Assembly: GCA_025024175.1 (NCBI GenBank)
Contig: QCXZ01000003.1
Location: 55,322,023-55,386,022 of the forward strand
Length of the DNA stretch: 64,000 nucleotides
Origin: Rhyzopertha dominica
Taxonomy: Eukaryota > Arthropoda > Insecta > Coleoptera > Bostrichidae
Direction: 5' to 3'
Under the pieces are notes generated by a model. The model saw nothing but the letters and a program-made list of their open reading frames with translations. It was not told where the DNA came from and did no database searches. Below are positions 1 to 11,900 of the stretch, piece after piece. The number at the start of each line of letters is the position of its first letter. Position 1 is the stretch's first letter. A program made the position numbers and the translations under genes.

Positions 1-156
1 TTAATTATTAGAGAAGAATCTAATAGTGATAATAGAAAAGCAATCGAGCATCTGTTAAATGTAAATATAACTCGAATTAAACAAAAAGTACTAAGATACT
101 ACCACTATATAGTCATTTTTCTGAGATAATTAGTATTGATTAACTACTGTTCAGGA

Positions 157-711
157 AACAGTCTACAATAGCTACCTTTTTTATTAAAGTCGAAAAACGG
201 GGTCGTTTTACTTAAAATAACATAATTTTATGGGCGGTTTATCTTCTCTTTGCTAAAGTTGATGTTAGCTAAAATCAACCCAGTAACCATGACAACAGCT
301 TAAAGTAAGGCATTTTATTGGTTTAGATTTTAATTACAGAGTTGATTTTAGTTTAAAATAGAGATGAGAAATGGCCCATAACCAATATTTCGGTCAGTCT
401 GTTGTAATGTATTTTTTAATACCACAAGATTCTTCTCACAAATTCTTGAAACTTCCCCACGTGAAAAAAGTTAGTTAGTCTAGACTATTATCGTGAACAC
501 CAAACATTGTTTTTGAAATATTCTAAAAACACGTGACTGTGGGGTGCTGAATTGTAGTCAATATCTCGGTCAGTTGATGTTCAATTGTTTTTTTTTTTGT
601 ACACACCACAAAATTCTTCTCAAAGATTCATTAAAACTTCCCCACTTTACCACTAGTCTGCGACGTCAAATAAAAAGTCGGCTATTGTAGGCTGTTACCG
701 TAAACACCCTG
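157..711. mobile_element. Degenerate MITE, same family as 13119-13872
   Basis: Left end AACAGTCTACAATAGCTACC and right end GGCTATTGTAGGCTG...CACCCTG match the inverted termini of the element at 13119. Internal strings such as TTGTAGTCAATATCTC are shared. The copy is interrupted by another small MITE at 234-378. Confidence 0.65.
234..378. mobile_element. Short MITE, TGGGC...GCCCA ends
   Basis: About 145 bp, with ends TGGGCGGTTTATCTTCTCTT and, inverted, TGGGCCATTTCTCATCTCTA. Internal inverted strings GTTGATTTTAG and CTAAAATCAAC make it near-palindromic. Related copies lie at 38793-38885, 41476-41570 and 56748-56870. Confidence 0.6.
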
Positions 712-1100
712 TATATTAACAAAATGTTGATAGGTATCTGGTAGTGTGTACGGTTACGTGTTTTTTTTAATTGAAAACAGTAAAACATGCAACAATTTTG
801 TAAAAGAAAAAACAACTTGTACAAATTTATAACTCTTTAAAACAAAGCTTGCTCATTTAATCTTGTTTGCAAAGTATATTTTATTACACAAAAACGATGA
901 AATATTGCCTGCAACTGAGATACTGCCTGCGATATTTTAGTATCTGAAAAATTCCTACTGGTAATAAATTTTCTTTCGAAAAAGTTCATTGTGCAAACTA
1001 TTTTTCTGGTTTCTGATGAGAGGCAAAAAAGTAATAATTAAATATAACGAGAATTCTCAACATATCATAATATAAGAGATCTCGTAGATACATACTCGTA

Positions 1101-2104
1101 TATACAGGGTGTTGCAAATTAATAGGTCATCCATTTAACCATAGATTCTTGAGGGACGATTTGGTTATTGGTAAAAAAATTGAAATTTAAAAATCGTTTT
1201 TTACAATCTAACCCACAGTTTTGGAGGTATCGAGTTGAAATTTGGTACGAGTTTGTAGTATTTACATCTAAGTGTACCCCTAAAGTATTGTTAACATTAC
1301 TGTAAAAACACATGAGTATCAGGGGGTTTGTAGCTTTCTAACCCCCCCCCCCCAACTTTTCTTGACGTAAGCCCCAGAAACCAGCGGATTTTTTTCTAGT
1401 ACAAAATTTCATTGTCAGTTTTTTTGGTCTCGTGTAATTTTGAGACAAAATGCTTAGATTCCGAGATAAACGCCGTTTTGTGAAACTTTCCACCTTGTCT
1501 ATTCGTAATAAATTATCATTTTCTCCTCGTTGTAAATAAATGGTTAATTTTATTCATATGATATTTTCCACTGTAACATGTAAAGCCAGGTATTGCCATA
1601 TTGGAGCTCAAATTATGTATTATTTACACATTTTTGTAGACGTGTCTTTAATGCTCATACCAATAGTTAGCAATATTTCTAAGTAGGCTTGAAAAAAGAC
1701 ATTTATTACTCATAGGTAAGGTGGAAAGATTCACAGAACGGCGTTTATCTCTGAATCTAAGCATTTTGTCTAAAAATTACAAGAGACCAAAAAAAACTGA
1801 CAATGAAGTTTACTACTAGAAAAAACTAGTACTAGAAACCGCCGATATTCTTTTGTTTTTATAGTAATATTAACAACAATTTAGGGGTACACATAGATGT
1901 AAATACTACAAACTCGTACCAAATTTCATCTCGATACCTCCAAAACTGTGGGTTAAAAAACGATTTTTAAATTTTAACTTTGACACCCTGTATTTTTTAA
2001 ATGAAGCGTTTTTCAGAAATTTACCAATAACAAAATCGTCATATTTTGGTCTCACGAATCTAGTGTTAACAGGATGACCTACTAATTTGCAACAACCTGT
2101 ATAA
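1101..2104. mobile_element. Foldback element, about 1.0 kb, TA-flanked
   Basis: Both halves are inverted copies: left TATACAGGGTGTTGCAAATT, right the reverse of TATACAGGTTGTTGCAAATT. The matching arms run about 1101-1530 and 1690-2104 with a short unmatched core. TA at both outer edges suits Tc1/mariner-type insertion. No transposase frame is left. A run of 12 C lies at 1342-1353. Confidence 0.75.
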
Positions 2105-2524
2105 ATAACCAAAGTTAAGAAGTATAACCGAAAGTGGTTCAAATTTGAAAATATTTCAATTGGAATTAATGTAGCCAGAAACTATAACCTGTAATGTATC
2201 CGTTGATTTCCGACATTGTTCTAACGAAAACTCATGACACTTTTAACATTTTAGTGAATAGGAACCATATGTCTTTACACTATGTTCTAAACAAAAAAAT
2301 GAGTTTAAGGTTTGTAATTTTATTAACCTCGAATATATACATTTATAATTTTTCATTGAGAACTGGTTGCAACCGTTGGCTCATGCATTAGGTAAATCAC
2401 TTTCATGTCAGTTTGCCTTTAAACCGACTAGAATACTAAACTAAATATATTTTAATAACTTAACAGTTGAAGACTACTCATATAATAGGTACAATTTTAC
2501 ACAATCATCTTTCACAGCTCCCGT

Positions 2525-2972
2525 TTACAAATCCTCTCCCAGCCGCTCAAACTGCTGTATCAGGTGCAGCATGTCTGCCCTGTTTAACCCCGAGCTCTGG
2601 AACACGATCCTGAAGAAGTTGGGCAGCTTCTTCTGCGCTTGGTACGTAACCATCATCGAACCCTCTTTGATCATCCTCTCTTTGATCTTCGGCGCCACGG
2701 CGTTCAAGCGCTCGAGGTAATCGGGCGACTGCGAGCAATTCCTCAGGCTCGGTGGCACGTACCAGAAGCATATATTGGTAAACTGCGGTTCCGGGAGCAC
2801 CATCTTGAAGCCGGGCCTGCGTTTGATGGATTCCGTGAAGAACTTGGCGTTATCGAAGACTTTGTCCACGTGCTGCTCTAGCCCGGCCGTGCCCTTGGCC
2901 TTCCACATGAACCAGAACTTGAGAACGTCCGCTCTGCGACCGCACTGTACGTGTTTGTCTCCAGTGTCGTAC
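2525..2972 (-). CDS. black: black exon 4 (terminal)
   Basis: Starts after CATTTGCAG with the last base of an Arg codon, then YDTGDKHVQCGRRADVLKFW, the usual C-terminal PLP-decarboxylase block. It ends FERLGEDL and TAA at 2525-2527. Possible polyadenylation signals on the minus strand lie near 2449 (ATTAAA) and 2319-2324 (AATAAA). Confidence 0.93.
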
Positions 2973-5900
2973 CTGCAAATGGTACCAGAATGATTATTAC
3001 CATTAAAAATTATAAATATCGGAACACGAAGTTTCTTGCCAAACTGCATGGTTAAATAATAATAATAATGAAACAGAAAACTTTTTTGTTTATATACATA
3101 TAAACAAAACTAAACTATACTGACAATATAATTGTTGTTAAAATATTATATGTTATTAGACATTTGAAGAAATTGTCTCTTGTCATGAACAAATATGTCT
3201 ACGGTCGCGTAGTAAAGAAAAATTATATAACAACGACATTCCAGTCGAGGCACACGAAAATTTATTTTGTCCAAAAATCATCGACTATCAATACACCCGT
3301 CCACTAGATTGTACAGGAATAAATTACATGCTACTTTTCTTCTGTAAGGTGGACAAATCAAAATCATCTAAAAAAATGTAGTAGAGTATGTGCGATCAAA
3401 AAATGCGGAGTACTTTTTAAAATACAAATAAAGACAAAATTTTCTCTGAACACGTTCAATAGCAGTATAAACATGGTAAGAAGGGTTCCAAATAATACTA
3501 CCAACTCTAGTTTAGAACGAACTAAGCTATTAAACAAACATAGCAGTATGTCAGTGTTGCGACATTTCTCTTAATAAAACCTAAGGTTCTCATAGCTCTT
3601 GTACTTGTACATATGTGAAGCATAAGTAAGGCTCTGGTCCAAAGTTATTCCTAAATTCTTAAGAGGGGCGTTTACCTAGAGCGAAACGGGTCATTTTAAG
3701 CATCTGCCGTTTTACATTTTACCGAGTTATTCGAAACTTTTTCGAAGTGAAATTTCGACATGGCCGTGACAAAAGATCTACAACCGTTGTCTGAATAATT
3801 ATTCAGACAACGCTACAACGTAGAGTTCGAGTTTTTTCTGAATTTGGTAGGGTAATGTAAATATTTGTTGTTATATTTTGTTTAAAAATGCGTATTTTTG
3901 GCGAGCTATTTCTCGAAAACTAAGGCACAAACGAAAAATTCGAACTCCACGTTGTAGCTACATATTTCTTTGTACACTACCAAAAACATGAGCACGATAA
4001 ATGAGTAAAAACATTCAAAAAATCTAAAACCGCAAACCCTTTCGCACAAGTCCGTCACGAGAGCGAAATGCGAATGCCCATCCCCACCAGGTCCGTAGCG
4101 TGGTATCCAGCGAACTGTGAGGCTAAGATACAAACCTGTCGGGAATGATCGAGCGGTATACGATCTATTCCGATAGGACTGAATTTCTAAGATTGTATGT
4201 TTAAATACACGTGACATACTGTTAAAAGCTCTTTCACATTAATTTACTGCCTGCCGAATCAATGGGGAGGCGAAAGGAAAATTATTATAAAAGTTCCTCC
4301 AGAAATCATATTTACAGAAATAAATGGATTATTCCATATTTTGAATAACCTGGCATAATATCATAGTAAGTTACTAATATCATGCTTACTTTTTTATGCA
4401 CACATTACAGTCAGCAATTTTCCGAATATTAGTTTAGCCCGTCTGTTGCTCGTACATACGATCTTTGCGTGATTTCAACCTATCGGCTACCCTTTTACGT
4501 CCCATGTCCCGCTGGTAATATGGGTTGCATAGTTTACATTTCTGCCCGATCGCTCCAAGTAAATGCCCCTCTTAATAGCAGATACTCTTTCAACTGTATT
4601 GTAAATGATTGTATATCCAAATATAGTTGAGTGAAGTTTTTTGTAAATGTTACAATTTTACATTGGTCAATATTGATTCTTAACTTGTTTTTAGCGCACC
4701 AATTTACAAAATAACACATGCCTGTTTGCAATTTATTGTATTTTAAAAGTATCATTAAAAAAAGCTATAAAGAGGATAGATTTGAGCCTNGTGTAACCCC
4801 ACTAAGAGTGTGGTAACTAAATGATTGTTGCCCAGCACATTCGAACATCTTGACATCTACTTTTTAAAACAATTCAAAAAAGTTTAATAAATTTTCACAC
4901 ATTCCAAGCAGTGAAAGTTTTTGTAACAAAATATCGTGGTTTACAAGGTCGAATGCCTTTGTCAAATCAGTATATATGACATCTGTTTGTATTCTTAATT
5001 TGGCAGAACATTCGTAAAGTAAGTCTAAACCTTTGAAAAAGATTCTTTATCTTGGTCTGCAAACCACTCCGTAACGGAACATATATTTTAAATGTTTTTT
5101 GAGCTTTGGGAATAAATAGTCCGACGGTGCTAAATCGGAAGAATATGGCGTATTATAAACAATTCAAAAAATCAATTTTTTGCGATGCAATCAACGACTT
5201 GTGGACAGGGGAGTACACCTTTGGCAAGATTTCCACGTCGTTTTTCCCCAATTTTTTGGCGTAATTTATTTAATAACTCACTCGAAGCATAGATTGTGAC
5301 AGCAAGATGTCCTTCTAGAAACATCTAAAAAGATGGCGTAGGCTGAAGATATAAAGCGCGGACTGGCGCATGGCGCATGGCGGGAAGTTTGGAAGTCTGA
5401 AGTTCTGAATTCGAATAGCGGTCATCAAACGAGCGAAAGTATTAGAGAAGCAACAGTGCTAATGTGTGTCGTATAGTGGGTTAATGAATTAGCAGTATTA
5501 AAACGGTACTGTTTTAAACTAATTGTGTNCCGGCTTAGTGTATTTGGTACAAGTAATTTAAATAAAATGAAGCAAGTCAGAAATCTGCAGTTTTCGAGCC
5601 TGTAGTAGTAACAATATGCTCCCTTGGAAGTTCTACCCTGTTTTAACAGAATTATCCGATCTTTAACCACGAAAACTGAAGCAGGAATCTTGATGCCAGC
5701 CGACTTTTGCACATGGAAATATTTGGGTCGTGGAAACCCGGAATGCTTCCAATATTTAGACTGTTATTTAGTATTTGGGTCATCATCGTCCAAAGTGACA
5801 ATGTGATCCAAAAAGCTTGCGGAATTTCAAGCGAGCACGCTTCTGACGATCGGAACCTTTTTCTTTCCCTAATCGTGGTATATTTCTAAAAATATGAGGT

Positions 5901-8900
5901 AATTTTCTCCACTTAAACTTAATCTATCCAAATGTTTGTACTGAGCCTAAAAACTGTGGATTTTGCAAGCAACGAGAAAATTATTCCTGTTTGTACAAAT
6001 GTTGATCGATGGAGGAGTCGGGAGGGTAGGTTTGAAATTATTTGGCTATCTACCGCGGCGCGAGCATTACTTTGCATTTCAGCATAAACATATAAGCATG
6101 TTCTTTATTAACAAACGCAGGCATTTTTGAAAAAACTTTTTAAAATTTTACGTACACAAAACAAGCCCACAAATTTAACTCATTAACTTGTTTGGCGTAC
6201 GATTCGTTTTTTATTTTTATCTTTTTAGTTGTCGAAGGCCACTTAGATTTGAGAAGCTACAAAAATGACGTAAAAAGATCAAATCTTTTTTGTCAAAACC
6301 GGTGTATATTTGTGACATAAGACAAAAATATGTTTAATTTACAATAAATATAAAATTAAAAATGATAGATAATACTTAAAGATAAAGAGTTCTGATTAAA
6401 AATAGTTAATGTCCGTTTGTATGGACATTTTTCTGACATTCTAGATGTAATAATGTTATTTCATTTGCATTTCTACATGCAGTATAGTCTCAAAGTATTT
6501 TAGGATCCTATTTATAGTTTAGTCCCAATGTTGCAGGTTGTAAGTAATCATAAACAGCAAAATTTAACAATAAATTTAAGAAATTGTAGCAAATACGTCT
6601 ATGCTCTTATATACGTATCACATATATGATTATTTTTAATCACGTTAAGCATCAAAACTGCACGCTGCCGTAAGCTAATTTATTAGGGAGAAACAACTAA
6701 AAGTTTTTGAAAAATGAATTAACTGGTTTTAAGTAAGGTATAAGAAGCAACCGAAGAGACGTATGCCTTCTGTTGTATTTTCCTTGGATGTTTGAATAGT
6801 CTTTTTATTTTGCATGGGATTTTTATTTTGTTTTAGTTATATCAACCACTAGCTGATTTTGAAAACATATAAGTACTCAGTGTCTTTTTTCTGCATTAGC
6901 TTATATTTCCATTTTACAAAACGAAACATGGTCTTAAACAAAAAACTGAATATCATTAATTCACCAAAAACGATTAAAGTTTGGCAAATTATGCGTCTGT
7001 TGATGTAAACTGCTATTTAAAAAAAACAATATACAATTTACCGAAATTCAAAAATTAGCGAGCAAAAAGATACAATTAAAAATGATAAAAAATTATGCCC
7101 TAGCCAATACCAAAACCGTATGTCTTTATTTTTATTTTACTTTCCTAGAAATTTTGTGTTTTTGAATATACTGTAAATACCTATCAAATTTTTGAAAGAA
7201 GGCATTATAATACCCCTCAATTTAAATAAGAAATGCAGTAGTATACAGTATTATGAATTAAAAAGTTGGATACGATGCCGCAAAATTGGAGCACCTTGTA
7301 TAAATAAAAACCGTATAGGTTATAGTGCTTTAACAATAAGAAAAAGTTGCTTTTTTACTTTTCCTTTGAAATAAACGATAGATAATTTGCAAAAGAATAC
7401 AGGCTAATAATTGCACTATCCAAGCCAGGACCGTTGACACCACTTCCACAGGTGAAGTGAGATAGTACTAAGAAAAGTTCGCACAGCTTAACCCTCAAAT
7501 CAAAGCTCAACATCCTTCGATTTTGTACAGAATTTTAAGGTTCGAATAAGATTTTTGGATTAATTTCGAGATGTGTACCTAGGTTTTTAACGGTATCGGT
7601 GAATTGTACTTTTTCTGTACCTTTTACTGAGAGTACACTACTCTGCGTATTTATTAAACAAATTTTTATAAGAAACAGTTCAGGTTGTTAACCTTTGAAC
7701 GGTTTTTTTTGTCATGACACCATTCACGTTCAAAACTATACGTACTCAATGTCGTATATGTGNAGTATTTACCTGGTGTCGTAGAATTTGTCCTTCTGGA
7801 AGAGGTAGGCGGCGTTCGCGGAGTGGGCCTCGGAGAGGATGCGCTGGTGGCGCACCAGGAACGTGGAGCACTGTTGCGGTGCCGTCAGCAGCTTGTGAGG
7901 GTTCCAGGTCACGGAATCGGCCCTGGTTGCAACAAAAACAGGAACGATAATAGTAATAATTACCTCGGTACTTTTGCGATTAATTCATTAGCCATCTAAT
8001 TAAATTAGTGAAGGTCGTAGAANCAATGANTTAAAAAGATTTATAATTATGGATTTCGACAGATATATCTGCCAAGGCTTTGAAGGGAAATAGCTTAACT
8101 ATCAATTAACCATCTGTTTGCTAACAATTGTGCAAAATAAGAAAAGGCAACCGGTGCGCCGCATTTTAATTCGAGCTAATAAAGGAAAAAAGACTGTTGC
8201 CGTCGGTGATATGCAGTGGCGTAGTTGCGCCACTGTAGTCAGTACCGGAACAATCGAGAGTGCAATAAAAATGCTTGAATACCACTGAAATAATGAACGT
8301 TAAACGTCATTACACAAAATTATGTTAAACTGAATTATGTGATCATCTAAACATCTTAACAAAGAATGGAAAAATTATATGGCCTATAGTTTATATAAAT
8401 TAACAGAATAAAATTTAGGTACGTCAGTAGCTTTCCTATATCTACGTCTTTAATCAAAAATACAAACGTTTATGGCATTTTTAGAAACAGCAGGTTCCTT
8501 CATTATCTTTTTTTGTTCAAGATACCATCATTATTAATTGTCTTTTAGGATCGTTTTCGTTGCATTAGCAAATAAAATTTGTAAAGTCGGCTCATTTTAC
8601 CTTATCGTAAATTTAGATTAGCTCTGCTCTTGAGTATTCAAACCAACGGAAGATTTCTCGTATTCTGATGTCATCATGATGAACTGTGCCTCCACGGACT
8701 AACGTCATACAATGGAAAAGAGCCAGAATCTGCCGCGCCCGGTGGAAATAAATGGTTCATTAAAAGGCAAAAAAGCAGACACCAAAACAATGACAAGTTT
8801 TCATAGATAATCGCTAAGGCAGAATTTGAATGAATTAACAATGAAATAATTCTGTGTGACGAAAATCGCCTTCTGGCCTAAACCAGTATGACAACATAAA

Positions 8901-11900
8901 AGAATATTCCATTGAAACCGCTTTTGCAGAGTTTTATTCTTTTACGGTACAAATCTACAATTAGGATCAAATTACTGCTGAAATGTGACAGGTAATACGG
9001 CGCATTCCAAGTTGTCGTCACTGAAAACATGGGTAAAATGAGTGCAGTTATTGAAGTTAATTGTTTATCAAGGTCAATCAGCACGCTATCTTTGTGTTCT
9101 AAATGTCACATTACCGCTTCCTGCTTTAATTATCCCTTCACCATAAACCCCTGCATACGAGTACGAATCCTGTTTTCAGAAATATTAACTTTCATGCATT
9201 CAACATGCGTGTCATAAAAAATGTTCGCTCAAATTGTCTATTATTTTAAACAAAAATATGATCCCATTAATCTTCTCTAAGTGTAATAATTGTTCGGCAC
9301 AATTTACACTGTCCGCGCGTTTATTGAAAATATAAATAAAAAGGGAAACACTGAGTAATTGCTTTCAGAAAATTAACTTTTAATTTAATTTTAAAACTAT
9401 AAGATTAATATTTAAGCCATTTATAGCAATTGAATTTGAACTAGTAGTAATGCATTCCACACATCCATTTTCCAAATTAGGCAAATCATATATGGAAAAA
9501 TTACAATACTGCATAAACATAGTTTAAATTTTAAATTCACATTGTTTGAATGCAGTAGACGCGTCCTTGTACTTTTGTCTTATGCTAAGAAATTGATCAA
9601 AAACGAGATCAAGAAAACCTGATTTATAATACTCTGGAGCGCACTTAGTATTGCACAACAGAAACAAAATCTAAGCGTATTGCTAGTCATGTACACTACT
9701 TTTATGTTCTGNNGAAAAAAGTTTTGAACTGCTTTTAAGTNGCGTAAATTGGCTTTGTCTTCGAGAATTCAACAAGTCGTGATTCACTTTAAAGCATCTT
9801 TCAGGACAATGGTATATCATTATACCTGTAATACATATGCGCAGTACACTGAATAACTTCAATAAGCATAATCATTTCTTAATCTGTTTGACAGACTATT
9901 ATTTTATACATTGTGCTCCCAAATATAAGTATATTACAAGCCATTTTATTGAGTCTTTTTATAAAATTTTCTGTACCTAATACTTCCCATATTACATTGT
10001 TGAAGGCTCTTTTCGCTCTTATCACCTTTTCGTTCATCTACTAGTTTGTGAGCAAAAAATTGTTTTCCTTGCAATAAAATATAAATTATTTGTCACTAAC
10101 GGTTCTTACACAAATGTTAGCGGATCTCATTTTTGGCAATATTTTGTCAACAAATTCACTCATGGGCATACTACTTAAGGTTTTTTTTGTGAAAATGTAT
10201 CAAGTTCGTGATTTTTTTTTACTTTTTCGGATCATTTGGATACATCCTTTTACCACGTTTTTATTAATGTCTTGTAATTAATATACATANAATGAATGAT
10301 TTTGTTTACAAAGCAAACAATGTCAATGCTAATTCTACTACTAANATTGACANAAAGTAATTAGTGTAGTAAGGAAAGCTAATACTATTTTTGCTCACAA
10401 AGTATTAGGCAACCGAAAAAATAAAATAAGAAAATAAAATAATATTAAAACTAAATTAGTTAACATAGAAAAACTTCTGAAAATGTTAATTTCCAGCTTT
10501 TATAAACATAACCTAAACAAAAAGATAGGGAGCACTAACATCGAAATTTTTATATAATTCCCTAAACTCAAACGTCTCATGGAACAGCCCCAGTCTTACG
10601 AATATTCTAACATCCTTAGAGAACATCCTGTATAATAAAATGCTACATACATGCTTATCCATACCTAATTGAAATTTTCTATGAATTTAAAAGTTTGTAT
10701 TATTTTAACCCAGTAACAGAGGGTGCTCTAAGTAAATTGTATTTTATCTAATGCTGTACACAAAAAAATGCAGTTAAATTTATACCAACCACAATCGTAC
10801 TTTTAGTAATGTGCCAACAAATACTACAGTCCTGGTAACTAAAAGATTGAAGAACGATACATATTTAATTTTTGTGACCATCTGTATAGAAAAAAGTTAT
10901 TCTTTTAGGAGCTATAGCTTTTCCATAGAGAATTTGGCGTAGCTTGTAAGGATTGCATTCTACATTTTACCTCAGCAATGCAATTTATTTCGTAACTAAG
11001 CAATATCTATCATCTATATATTGCATACATTTTTGCACATACGTACTTTGTTACAGCAACACTTCGTGCAAAACCTCCAAAATACAATAATTTATTACAA
11101 CATTCTTGCCTATTGCCAAACAGAAATGATTATCGTAAAATCACATATGGTGATGGAATGTTTTTGTTTCCATAGCAGAATGTAATGGGTTTACTTATCT
11201 TGTGTTTACGTAGTCATTAACCTACTGTTAAAAGTGCCATTAACGTTTCAGGTGCATAAGCAGTTATGTTTAACAGGAAAAATGCACATGGGAGAGTCAG
11301 AATGAGTTCACTTGAAGTGGAGATATGTAGCTCAAAATTGGACTGCATTTTCTGATAGATAAATAATATTACTTAATAGTCTTGATTACACTATCAACTA
11401 CGTTATTTGCATTATTTCTTGATGGGGTATTATTTGGAAAACCTGTTAATTAAAAAAAAAGACGGAATGTCTCTGCATAACGTTTAAAGAGAAGAACCGT
11501 AGTCTATTTAAGAGGTAAAATTTTGCATGAAAAGAAATGTTTTAAAAGATTTTCCCGCAGATTAATTTTAACGGCTAATTTTCTTTAGAAAAATGTGTCG
11601 CTTGTGTTACTTTTATACGGCTTGCCTTCTTTGAGAAAATATAAATTACAGTAAACAAGTTCCTAAAAGAATTCAAAAAAACTTTTTGGCCACCAATTTC
11701 AGGAAGCTGATGTACGCCCATAATATTTTATTTTTGTTTTTCGTGTTTTGTCGAAGTATCACCTCAGAGATCTTTAAACATTTTTTCCGTGATACCTTGT
11801 GTAAATACCCATTCAAGGCAGTGAAGTATTACTTATTTCTAATGTAATATCTGACAAAATACCACATCCAAAGTTTCAAAACTTCTTATGTTATCAGAAC

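Larger units (their letters stand above)
1..1100. other. Repeat-derived stretch without genes
   Basis: No coding region seen. It holds MITE remnants at 157-711 and, nested within, a shorter MITE at 234-378. The rest shows nothing I can name. Confidence 0.6.

Noticed and set aside
4615..5712. Host gene on the minus strand between 4534 and 5712
   Set aside because: The frames at 4534-4755 are LINE RT, those at 5003-5330 mariner, and the frame at 5425-5712 has no recognisable features.
9945..10060. RT-like AFNNVIWEVL on the minus strand
   Set aside because: Ten residues without neighbouring RT motifs are not enough to call a LINE fragment.
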